DNA of 64,000 nt, taken from contig JAIBEV010000146.1 of assembly GCA_019459505.1 (NCBI GenBank), positions 1 through 64,000 of the forward strand. The letters run 5' to 3'. Under the pieces are notes generated by a model. It was not told the origin of the DNA, ran no database searches, and saw nothing but the letters and a program-made list of their open reading frames with translations. Positions 25,288-33,953 of this stretch are shown piece after piece; position 1 is the stretch's first letter, and each line of letters begins with the position of its first letter. The position numbers and the translations under genes are program-made. The DNA is from Candidatus Paracaedibacteraceae bacterium (GTDB lineage: Bacteria > Pseudomonadota > Alphaproteobacteria > Paracaedibacterales > Paracaedibacteraceae).

Positions 25288-28200
25288 CTAGTAAGCGGCA
25301 TCGGCGTTACTACCATAAGCATCGTTCTCACCAGCAGTGTTATCGTTTGTAGCCGTGGTATCAGAAAAATCACCGTAAGCATCATTGGCTCCATAGCTGT
25401 TATCCACACCGTCTTGTCCATAAGATTGATCTACAGAACTGTTATTATCAGGGGTGGTTGGGTCATAATTGTCCACCGAATTGTCTTCATCCTGGGACAT
25501 GGCAGCAGGTTGTTGAGGCACCGAAGCAGTTTTGTCCGGCGATTGTTGCATAGACGGCTGCTGTGCTTGTGGCTGTTGTTGAGTGAGTAGCCCGTTGAAT
25601 ATATTTTCAATGGCGCCCATAGCCTTAGTGTTTAAAGCATTACTCTTATCATTGTCGTCAGAATCACTATGGAATATCTCGCCACCGTCGGTGTTGCCTA
25701 GGTTTCCATCGTTTCCATAGGGGGTATTTGAGTATTCTGTTGTTTCATCGGTGGATATGCTGGATTCTCCGTTATCTTCATATTGGTTGTTGTCTGCGTC
25801 AGAGCTCTCATAGCCTTGAGTATTCGGGGGAGTGTCAGCGGCAATCACCGCATTATCTGAAGTTGGCTCTTCATTGTCTGGGCCTTCCACTGATGAGTTT
25901 GGCGGAAGGACTGCCTTAGAAGTAGGCTTTTGCTCATTATCTTGTTCTGCCACTTCATCGGTTGATGGCAGCGTATTTGAATCAAGGACGTCCGTCTCAG
26001 AGGCCGATGTACTTGTCTGGGATACACTGTCGCTTGTTTCTTCATCAGCGGATTTTGTTGGAACACCCCTCTGCACAATAGTATTCTGGTCATTCCCTGC
26101 TTTTTTCTTTATAAAAGGATGCGGTGCTGAATTGGGTGGAATTGGCGTGTCCATATCCTGCTCCGCAGTTTCTGCTTGAATGGTTTCTTCAATTGCAGAG
26201 TCCTCTGATGCAGATTCTGATGGAATCGCTGCATCAGAAGGAGCCTCTTGATTACCCATAGATTCTTCATCGATCGTAGTATTTATGGATGGATTACTGG
26301 CATCGGGCGTATCTGAGGTCGGCTCCTCTGTATCTACACCATAAGTTTCATTTGTTGCAGCTATATCGTTTGTCTTTCTAGGACGGGCTAGGAAAGCATC
26401 TCGAACTGTACTAGCGGCCCTAACAGCATGTTTTGTAACAGTACTTGTCAATCGATTGAAGATACCCCGTTTCTTCTGCGGAGCCGCCGCAGTTTGTGGT
26501 TCTTCTGCAGGTTCTTCAGATGCTTCTTCTGTTGGGGCCTCCATCATGCTGTTTTCATCTGTAAACTCTGATGCTGCTGCTTCTGGTTCATTCACCTCTT
26601 CTGAAGAAGCTGTGGCCGTCGGTTCTGAGAGATCCGTTTCTTCCTCAACAGGTGATAAGGGCGCTGTTTTTTCGTGAGTTGCAACCATCGTTTCTAATTC
26701 AGCCTTGCGTTTCTCAAGACGTTTAATGTTGTTGCATGCGACCGGGCATTGCTTACCAATCTTAATGCTTTGATCAATATCCTTGAAGATCTTCATCCGA
26801 TAGGATGGATTCTGTTGATGCTTGAGTTCTTCCACCTGGCTATTAAGTTGACGAATGTCTGTTCGTAAATCTACTTCATTGTCACAGTTAGGGGTACATT
26901 GACCTTTCACACTCGCTGATTTAGGCGCAATTGTTTTACTGTTAGCCTTAACTTTATCAAGTTCTGCTACTAATTGAGCTTCACGACTTTCAAGCTGTGT
27001 AATATTTTTGCATCCTATTGGGCATTGTTTGCCAATCTTGATGTTTGGATTGATCTCTTTCTCATAAGTTCGCACTTTAAATGTTGGATCTTGCGCAAGC
27101 TTTAGTTGATCTAACTCGATATTTTTCTGACGAATACTGATACGTAAATCTACTTCATTGTCACAGTTAGGGGTACATTGACCTTTTAATCGTTGAGGTT
27201 GAGAGCTTCCTGCTGTAGGGTCAGGGTTGCTTTCCTCATTGACAGTTGCTGACGTTTTTGTCGCTGGATTCGGATTCTTTGCTTTAAGATCAGCTAACTC
27301 TTTTTTAAAGCGTTGAATTTGCTTTTCTGCTTGGGTAATTGCTGGGCAAGAAGCATCACACGTACCCTGGAAACGGCGAATGTCGACCGGTTTGATGCTT
27401 TTCTTTTGATAGCTTGGATCTTGACGCTTATGCTCATTCTCAATTTCAAGTTGGAGCTTATAAGCAGCTTCTAACTTTTCGCCGAGGTCAAAGCAATTTT
27501 TTGGACACTTTTCTGCTGGTTGATCAGTTTTAGCTTGTCCTTTTCCAACAGGAGCTGTTGTTCCCGTTTTGGTGTTCAGAGCGGCTAAGTCTTGTTCATA
27601 CTTGTCGACTTGGCGTTGGATGCCGGTAAGTTGTGGACAGGAAGTTTCACATGTTCCTTTGAACTGAGCCACATTCACAGGGTTGATCTTTTTCTTTTGA
27701 TAGGCAGGATTGAGACTGGCTTGCTTATCCTCAATCTGCACCCGGAGATCATGAATATGCTGTAGCATAACACCAGCTTCATGGCAATTTTTCGGACATT
27801 TTTCGGCGGTTTGAGCGGCTTTAGCTTGACCTTTTGTTGCTTTTCCAGCCGGGACTGCTGTGCCGGCTTTAGCGTTCAGATCGGCTAAGTCTTGTTCATA
27901 CTTGTCGACTTGGCGTTGGATCCCGGTAATCTGCGGACAGGAATTCTCACAAGTTCCTTTGAACTGAGCCACATTCACAGGGTTAATCTTTTTCTTTTGA
28001 TAGGCAGGGTTGAGACTGGCTTGCTTATCCTCAATTTGAACGCGTAAATCATGGATGTGTTGCAACATGATGCCAGCTTCATGGCAGTTCTTCGGACATT
28101 TTTCGGCGGTTTGAGCGGCTTTAGCTTGACCTTTTGTTGCTTTTCCAGCCGGGACTGCTGTGCCGACTTTAGCGTTCAGAGCGGCTAAGTCTTGTTCATA

Positions 28201-28932
28201 CTTGTCGACTTGGCGTTGGATCCCGGTAAGTTGTGGACAGGATTTCTCACACGTTCCTTTAAATTGAGCGATATTAACGGCGTTGATCTTTTTCTTTTTA
28301 TAGTGAGGATTTAGGCTAGCTTGCTTGTCCTCAATTTGGACACGGAGATCATGGATGTGTTGCAGCATAACACCAGCTTCATGGCAATTCTTTGGACACT
28401 TTTCAGCGGATTGAGCGGCTTTAGCTTGACCTTTTGTTGCTTTTCCAGCCGGCACTGCTGTGCCGACTTTAGCGTTTAGAGCAGCTAAGTCTTTTTCATA
28501 CTTGTCCACTTGGCGTTGAATGCCGGTAAGTTGAGGACAGGATTTCTCACAAGTTCCTTTGAACTGAGCCATATTAACCGGGTTGATCTTTTTCTTTTTA
28601 TATTGAGGGTTTAGGTTGGCTTGCTTATCCTCAATTTGGACGCGCAAATCATGGATGTGTTGCAGCATAACACCCGCTTCATGGCAATTCTTCGGGCATT
28701 TTTCAGCTGTGTGAGGGGTATTAGTTTTTTTTGCTGTTATAGCATGATTGGTCGTTGCGGGGGTCGGATGAGTAGTAGGGGCAGAATTGCGCTGCGATCC
28801 TACTTTAGCTTGTGCTTTTTGAGTTACTTTTTTCGTTTTAGGTAATGGTTGATGATTATCCACAGCCTTGGTGGCTGCTATAGATTGTTCACTTATAAAG
28901 AGACTTGCTAGCGCTAAAATTATCTTCTTCAT
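25288..28932 (-). CDS. large secreted repeat protein with CX3C modules and acidic tail
   Basis: A 1214-residue protein from ATG 28932 (signal peptide MKKIILALASLFISEQSIAA; AAGGG lies just upstream). After a Thr/Pro/Ala linker come four near-identical 100-residue repeats, each holding KCPKNC and TCExSC, then a diverged fifth, then two QCTPNC/QCP(I/V)(G/A)C units. In all there are 14 CX3C pairs and every Cys of the modular part belongs to one. Between the pairs are helices (HIHDLRVQIEDKQ and IQRQVDKYEQDL), so each module is probably a helical hairpin stapled by disulfides. From about residue 750 the chain becomes acidic, Ser/Thr/Glu-rich and Cys-free, ending in NDAYG-type repeats. It is surface-exposed or secreted by inference; no family is recognised. 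Confidence 0.82.
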   Translation of the reverse strand: MKKIILALASLFISEQSIAATKAVDNHQPLPKTKKVTQKAQAKVGSQRNSAPTTHPTPATTNHAITAKKTNTPHTAEKCPKNCHEAGVMLQHIHDLRVQIEDKQANLNPQYKKKKINPVNMAQFKGTCEKSCPQLTGIQRQVDKYEKDLAALNAKVGTAVPAGKATKGQAKAAQSAEKCPKNCHEAGVMLQHIHDLRVQIEDKQASLNPHYKKKKINAVNIAQFKGTCEKSCPQLTGIQRQVDKYEQDLAALNAKVGTAVPAGKATKGQAKAAQTAEKCPKNCHEAGIMLQHIHDLRVQIEDKQASLNPAYQKKKINPVNVAQFKGTCENSCPQITGIQRQVDKYEQDLADLNAKAGTAVPAGKATKGQAKAAQTAEKCPKNCHEAGVMLQHIHDLRVQIEDKQASLNPAYQKKKINPVNVAQFKGTCETSCPQLTGIQRQVDKYEQDLAALNTKTGTTAPVGKGQAKTDQPAEKCPKNCFDLGEKLEAAYKLQLEIENEHKRQDPSYQKKSIKPVDIRRFQGTCDASCPAITQAEKQIQRFKKELADLKAKNPNPATKTSATVNEESNPDPTAGSSQPQRLKGQCTPNCDNEVDLRISIRQKNIELDQLKLAQDPTFKVRTYEKEINPNIKIGKQCPIGCKNITQLESREAQLVAELDKVKANSKTIAPKSASVKGQCTPNCDNEVDLRTDIRQLNSQVEELKHQQNPSYRMKIFKDIDQSIKIGKQCPVACNNIKRLEKRKAELETMVATHEKTAPLSPVEEETDLSEPTATASSEEVNEPEAAASEFTDENSMMEAPTEEASEEPAEEPQTAAAPQKKRGIFNRLTSTVTKHAVRAASTVRDAFLARPRKTNDIAATNETYGVDTEEPTSDTPDASNPSINTTIDEESMGNQEAPSDAAIPSESASEDSAIEETIQAETAEQDMDTPIPPNSAPHPFIKKKAGNDQNTIVQRGVPTKSADEETSDSVSQTSTSASETDVLDSNTLPSTDEVAEQDNEQKPTSKAVLPPNSSVEGPDNEEPTSDNAVIAADTPPNTQGYESSDADNNQYEDNGESSISTDETTEYSNTPYGNDGNLGNTDGGEIFHSDSDDNDKSNALNTKAMGAIENIFNGLLTQQQPQAQQPSMQQSPDKTASVPQQPAAMSQDEDNSVDNYDPTTPDNNSSVDQSYGQDGVDNSYGANDAYGDFSDTTATNDNTAGENDAYGSNADAAY
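27517..28707 (-). repeat. four tandem 300-bp coding repeats
   Basis: Repeat units at 28707-28408, 28407-28108, 28107-27808 (each exactly 300 bp, 100 codons) and 27807-27517 (291 bp). They begin at the codons for AEKCPKNC and are highly similar at DNA level, which implies recent expansion or gene conversion. A fifth, diverged unit follows below 27517. Confidence 0.92.
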
Positions 28933-29114
28933 CACCCTTATCCATTCCATTAGAAATTCTCAGTATTGAGTATGAGGGGTAATTTTTTAAAATTAGGTTA
29001 ACAACTGTTCTAATTTTCTGAATTTTTCGAAACGTAAGAGAGAGAAATCGAGAAAATCTTGCGATGCCGAGAACAATCGATTAAACTTGCAATAACACAC
29101 AAATACATAATGAG

Positions 29115-29960
29115 ATGATGATGCAATCCTCAGTCAATAAACTTCTTCTAGCTTTGACGGCCACCCTTTTAATTTCTTGTTCGGATAAAGATGATGAAGT
29201 CTTTGCTAAAATGCCGGTTGGGGAACTTTATACGACAGCTAAAAGCCAAATGGATAGTGGCAGTTATAATTTGGCTGCTAAAACCTTTGCTGAAGTAGAA
29301 CGTCAACATCCCTATTCTGAGTGGTCTTTAAAGGCACAGCTAATGTCGGCCTATTGTTACTATGAGGCCAAGAAATATAATGAAGCAATTGAGGGCTATA
29401 ATGTCTTTATTCAATTGCACCCCGGGCACGAGAACATCCCCTATGCTTATTATATGGTTGGGTTGTGCTATTACGAACAAATTCCAACTGTTCAACGTGA
29501 TCAAACGGTAACGGAAAAGGCTCAAGAAGCCTTCCGGGAAGTTATGAATCGTTTCCCCGACAGTCCTTATGCGCGGGATGCTAAATTTAAAATGGATTTG
29601 TTGCGGGACCATTTAGCTGGTAAAGAAATGGATGTTGGTCGTTATTACCTTCGTCAACGCTCGTATCTTGCTGCTGTAAATCGTTTTAAAGAGGTTGTTG
29701 ATCGTTTCCAAACAACATCCCATGTGCCAGAAGCATTGCATCGAATGGTTGAATGCTATTTGGCTTTAGGATTACTGGATCAGGCCCAACAAACAGCAGC
29801 CATTTTAGGTCATAATTTCCCCGGCAGCCCGTGGTATGCTGATACTTATACCTTAATAATAGATAAAAATCCAAAAATTGCCTTACCAAAAAAACAGGCC
29901 CTTAAGGCGGATGTAAAACCTGATCATAAAGTGACGGACCCTAAACCGCCTCTTAAATAA
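29115..29960 (+). CDS. bamD: outer membrane protein assembly factor BamD
   Basis: Lipoprotein of the BAM complex that inserts beta-barrel proteins into the outer membrane. The lipobox is LLISCSDKD with the acylated Cys near residue 22. Five TPR-like units follow, including GELYTTAKSQMDSGSYNLAAKTFAEVERQHPYSE in the first two helices, then PYAYYMVGLCYYEQI, the long loop with RDQTVTEKAQEAF, and a final YYLRQRSYLAAVNRFKEV unit. At 281 residues it is normal. The start has three consecutive ATG codons (29115-29123), any of which may serve. It heads a plus-strand run with recN and ligA, the usual alphaproteobacterial order. Confidence 0.95.
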   Translation: MMMQSSVNKLLLALTATLLISCSDKDDEVFAKMPVGELYTTAKSQMDSGSYNLAAKTFAEVERQHPYSEWSLKAQLMSAYCYYEAKKYNEAIEGYNVFIQLHPGHENIPYAYYMVGLCYYEQIPTVQRDQTVTEKAQEAFREVMNRFPDSPYARDAKFKMDLLRDHLAGKEMDVGRYYLRQRSYLAAVNRFKEVVDRFQTTSHVPEALHRMVECYLALGLLDQAQQTAAILGHNFPGSPWYADTYTLIIDKNPKIALPKKQALKADVKPDHKVTDPKPPLK

Positions 29961-29984
29961 TCAAACTGGCCAAAGAGGGAGATT

Positions 29985-31643
29985 ATGCTTAATACCTTAA
30001 CAATTCAAAACTTTGTTATTATTGACTCTCTCAATTTATCCTTTGCTAAGGGAATGACAGCCTTAACCGGAGAAACAGGGGCTGGTAAATCAATTTTATT
30101 GGATGCTTTGGGAATCATTTTGGGGCATCGTAGTGATGTCGCGTTGATTCGCAAAGGATGCGATCAAGCCTTTTTGGCGGCAGAATTTTCTTTGTCGATC
30201 CATCATCCAGCCTTGGCCTTGTTACAGGAACAAGGGATTCCGACATCAGAGACTCTGGTGATTCGACGCAGTCTGGCAAATAATGGAAAAAATCGAATCC
30301 TAGTCAATGATCAGCCTGTTACAGTTACCTTTTTGCGATCCTTAGGGGAACTACTGGTAGAGGTGCATGGGCAATTTGACCGTCTAATGGATGTTTCTTC
30401 TCATCGCCGTATTTTAGATGAATATATGGACCAACCATCTTTGAAACATTCAGCGCGTCTTGCTTATCGAACTTGGCAGGAGGCGGTGACGGCGCAAACT
30501 CAAGCTGAAGAGCGGCTTGACCACCTTAAACGCCATGAGGATTTTTTACGCTATCAACTTAAGGAAATCGAAGCTCTCTCGCCGGAAGAAGGGGAAGAAG
30601 AGCAATTACTGGAAAAACGCCAGTCTTTACTAGGAATTTCAAAATTATTTGAATCAGTGGGAAGCGCGCATGGCTCCCTTGAACAAGCCCAGGTTCTCTC
30701 AGCTCTTCAAACAGCCCATCGGTCTTTACAAAAACACCCGGGGGGGGAGAATGATCATATTGATCAAGCGACTACTGCCTTGGAAAAAGCCTTGAGTGAA
30801 GCCACTGAAGCGATGGCTCAATTGGAAGAAATTTTAGGACAGGTGGATGATCAGCCACAACAACTACAACGCATCGATGATCGGTTGCATGCCTTGAGAG
30901 CAATCGCCCGTAAGCATAATGTGACCACCACAGATCTGCCGCAATTTTATGGTCAATTAAAGCAAGATTTGGATGACTTGGATCAAGCCGAAACGAGGGC
31001 AGCAGAATTGGCGCGTCAGGCAGACCGATGTAAGCAAGAATTTTTAAAGCAAGCGCATATTTTATCAAAGGCGAGAAACGATAAAGCTCTTGAATTAAGT
31101 GCTGCTGTAATGTCGGAGTTACCAGAGTTGAAACTGCCGAATGCTAAATTTACTATTAGTTTAACACCTTTAGAGGAAACAGCTTGGTCCGAACAAGGGA
31201 TAGACAAGGTTAACTTTTTAGTTGCTATGAACAAGGGACAGGATTGGCAGCCTTCAGAAAAAGCGGCATCAGGGGGCGAGTTAGCCCGGTTAATGTTGGC
31301 TTTGAAGGCAATTTTAGCCACCCGCTCTACGGTCAACACGATTATCTTTGATGAGATTGATATCGGGGTAGGAGGTGCTGTGGCAGCGGCTTTAGGTCAG
31401 CGATTATCGCGATTAGCGCAACATCTGCAGGTCCTAACAATTACTCACTCTCCTCAGGTGGCTGCAACGGCAGATGCTCATTTTCAGGTCAGTAAAGAAG
31501 ATCAGGGTAGTCAAGTTTTAACGAATGTGATTCAATTACCTTTAGCGCGGCGTCATGAAGAAATAGCCCGCATGTTATCAGGAGAGGTTATTACCGATGA
31601 AGCCAGAGCTGCCGCTAGAAGTTTACTCGCCCGATTTGGGTAA
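29985..31643 (+). CDS. recN: DNA repair protein RecN
   Basis: SMC-like ATPase that helps recombinational repair of double-strand breaks. Walker A is TGETGAGKSILLDAL near residue 32. A coiled-coil middle holds the hinge, the ABC signature is SGGELARLMLALKA near residue 428, and Walker B is TIIFDEIDIGVGG. The D-loop and His switch follow in LTITHSPQVAA. 552 residues is a normal length. GGGAG precedes ATG 29985, 24 bp after bamD. Its last 47 bp overlap the start of ligA, so the two repair genes are coupled. Confidence 0.96.
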   Translation: MLNTLTIQNFVIIDSLNLSFAKGMTALTGETGAGKSILLDALGIILGHRSDVALIRKGCDQAFLAAEFSLSIHHPALALLQEQGIPTSETLVIRRSLANNGKNRILVNDQPVTVTFLRSLGELLVEVHGQFDRLMDVSSHRRILDEYMDQPSLKHSARLAYRTWQEAVTAQTQAEERLDHLKRHEDFLRYQLKEIEALSPEEGEEEQLLEKRQSLLGISKLFESVGSAHGSLEQAQVLSALQTAHRSLQKHPGGENDHIDQATTALEKALSEATEAMAQLEEILGQVDDQPQQLQRIDDRLHALRAIARKHNVTTTDLPQFYGQLKQDLDDLDQAETRAAELARQADRCKQEFLKQAHILSKARNDKALELSAAVMSELPELKLPNAKFTISLTPLEETAWSEQGIDKVNFLVAMNKGQDWQPSEKAASGGELARLMLALKAILATRSTVNTIIFDEIDIGVGGAVAAALGQRLSRLAQHLQVLTITHSPQVAATADAHFQVSKEDQGSQVLTNVIQLPLARRHEEIARMLSGEVITDEARAAARSLLARFG

Positions 31644-33753
31644 TCCTAATGACCCTGCATCCATTGCAGTTGATCGTTTGAATCGCGAGCAGGCCGCTCA
31701 AGAGCTTGCTCGATTGGCTGCAACGATTGCTTACCATGATCGACTTTACTTTCAGGAAGATGCGCCAGAGATCAGTGATGCGGACTATGATGCACTTGTT
31801 GTTCGTAATCGCCAGATTGAAGCTCGATTTCCTGATCTGCGACGTTTAGACAGTCCTTCCAAAAGAGTAGGGGCTCCTGTTTCCAAAGGATTTAAAAAAG
31901 TAAAGCATCGAGTTCCCATGCTATCCTTAGAAAATGCTTTTACATTAGAGGATGTAACTAATTTCTTTGAGCGTGTAGGTCGTTTTTTGTCGCTTGCGCC
32001 AGCTCAAACATTTGCGGTTGTCGCTGAACCAAAAATTGATGGATTGTCGGCGGCTCTCCATTATCAAAATGGTAAATTGCGTTTAGCTGCAACGCGGGGC
32101 GATGGCAGTGAGGGGGAAGATATTACGGCTAATGTCCGGCAAATAGCGACTGTTCCCCAAGTTTTGCAAGGAAAGAATATACCCGAGAGCTTAGAGGTCC
32201 GCGGTGAAATCTACATGAATCGATCTGATTTCTTTAACCTGAACCATCAACGAGTGCAAGAGGGTGAAGCAGAATTTGCCAATCCCCGTAATGCGGCAGC
32301 CGGTTCGGTCCGTCAATTAGATGCCTCGGTGACAGCGCGCCGGCCTCTACGTTTTTTTGCTTATTACTATGAGGCCATTTCAGGCGATACCACCACTACT
32401 CATCATGAATGCCTACAAAATTTAGAAAACTGGGGATTTTCTGTCGCGTCAGAAATTCGCCTCTGCCAGTCGTTGGCTGAGCTTGCAGAATTTTACACAG
32501 AGATGAATGGGAAAAGGGCTGATCTGGCTTATGATATTGATGGTGTTGTTTATAAGGTCGATGAGTTAGCTTGGCAACGGCGACTGGGAAGTGTGGGGCG
32601 AACCCCTCGCTATGCTGTGGCGCACAAGTTTGAGGCAGAAAAGGCTGAAACGATTTTAGAAGAAATTAACATCCAAGTAGGACGGACCGGCGTGTTAACG
32701 CCCGTTGCCCGTTTAAAACCGGTAACAGTTGGGGGTGTGGTGGTTTCAAGAGCGACTCTGCATAATGCGGATGAAATTGATCGCAAAGATGTGCGGGCAG
32801 GTGATCATGTCATCATTCAGCGGGCTGGTGATGTCATTCCGCAGGTTGTGTCTGTGGTTCTTAATAAACGGTCCGCAGCTTCTAAGGAATTCGTCTTTCC
32901 AAACTGCTGCCCTGCCTGCGGCGGTGAAGTCGTTCAAATTCCTGGAGAAGTCGCCCGTCGGTGTATGAATCGTTTATTGTGTCCAGCTCAAGCCGTGGAG
33001 CATCTAAGGCACTTTGTATCCCGTGATGCATTTGATATTGAAGGGTTAGGCATTCGTCATATCGAAGCCTTTTATCAGGACAAATTAATTCAATCACCGG
33101 TTGATATTTTTACTCTTGAAGAGCGGGATAAAGTCTCATTGACTCCGCTACGTGCGCGCGAAGGATGGGGGAGCCAATCGGCCAATAATTTGTTTGAAGC
33201 AATTAACGAGCGTCGCACAATTAGTCTTGATCGCTTTATTTACGCCTTAGGAATTCTACAAATTGGCAGTGTTACGGCTAAGTTATTAGCAAAACATTAT
33301 CGAACATTGCCGGTATTAGTAGAGGCAATGCAACAGGCACAGGATCCTACCTCGGACGCTTATCGCGATCTTTTAAACTTAGATGGAATCGGAGAGAGCA
33401 TGGCCGAAGATTTGCTCAGTTTTTTCCATGAACCTCATAATCTTGCTGTTATTCATAAACTTCAAGATCAACTCCTAATCCCTGAATTTATTATTGAGAC
33501 AGCAGCAGAATCAGTTTTATCCCATAAAACCATCGTTTTTACTGGAACCTTAGAAAAAATGAGCCGAGCTGAAGCGAAAGCAACAGCTGAACGATTGGGG
33601 GCAAAGGTTGCTGGGTCTGTTTCTAAAAAAACAAATTTTGTCGTCGTCGGAGCCGATGCAGGCAGTAAAGCCAAAGCGGCCGCCGAATTGGGCGTGGAGG
33701 TTCTAACAGAAGAGCAGTGGATGGAGATCTGCAACGGTTTAGTGAAAAAATAG
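31597..33753 (+). CDS. ligA: NAD-dependent DNA ligase LigA
   Basis: Seals nicks in replication and repair with NAD+ as adenylate donor. Domains in order: Ia (YYFQE-like HDRLYFQEDAPEISDADYDAL), adenylation domain with the catalytic Lys146 in EPKIDGLS, OB fold, a four-Cys zinc finger (CCPACGG then RRCMNRLLCPAQ), helix-hairpin-helix repeats, and a C-terminal BRCT domain (KTIVFTGTLEKMSRAEAK). 718 residues is slightly long because of about 30 extra N-terminal residues. ATG 31597 has GGAGAGG ten bases upstream inside recN. Confidence 0.96.
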   Translation: MKPELPLEVYSPDLGNPNDPASIAVDRLNREQAAQELARLAATIAYHDRLYFQEDAPEISDADYDALVVRNRQIEARFPDLRRLDSPSKRVGAPVSKGFKKVKHRVPMLSLENAFTLEDVTNFFERVGRFLSLAPAQTFAVVAEPKIDGLSAALHYQNGKLRLAATRGDGSEGEDITANVRQIATVPQVLQGKNIPESLEVRGEIYMNRSDFFNLNHQRVQEGEAEFANPRNAAAGSVRQLDASVTARRPLRFFAYYYEAISGDTTTTHHECLQNLENWGFSVASEIRLCQSLAELAEFYTEMNGKRADLAYDIDGVVYKVDELAWQRRLGSVGRTPRYAVAHKFEAEKAETILEEINIQVGRTGVLTPVARLKPVTVGGVVVSRATLHNADEIDRKDVRAGDHVIIQRAGDVIPQVVSVVLNKRSAASKEFVFPNCCPACGGEVVQIPGEVARRCMNRLLCPAQAVEHLRHFVSRDAFDIEGLGIRHIEAFYQDKLIQSPVDIFTLEERDKVSLTPLRAREGWGSQSANNLFEAINERRTISLDRFIYALGILQIGSVTAKLLAKHYRTLPVLVEAMQQAQDPTSDAYRDLLNLDGIGESMAEDLLSFFHEPHNLAVIHKLQDQLLIPEFIIETAAESVLSHKTIVFTGTLEKMSRAEAKATAERLGAKVAGSVSKKTNFVVVGADAGSKAKAAAELGVEVLTEEQWMEICNGLVKK

Positions 33754-33953
33754 ATTAATTTTATTACTGACATTAAGGATACGTAAATAGAGTCAAAGCA
33801 GTTAAGATTCTCTTCCACCAATGGTAAAACAGAGCTTTCCTTGGACAATTTAAGAAAAGAAGGGGAAAAGCCGCTTTTAAGTAGCTTTTGTCTTCCCATT
33901 ATAAAATTCCTGATCTTTCGGAAGCCTTATCTTAGTATATATTATACCTGTCA

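Noticed and set aside
27517-28707. CRISPR-like array
   Set aside because: The 300-bp period is coding, with no short repeats and unique spacers and no cas genes. No CRISPR array was seen anywhere in the window.
33468-33899. Minus-strand open frame of 143 codons over the end of ligA
   Set aside because: It lies antisense to the BRCT domain of ligA and lacks a binding site.
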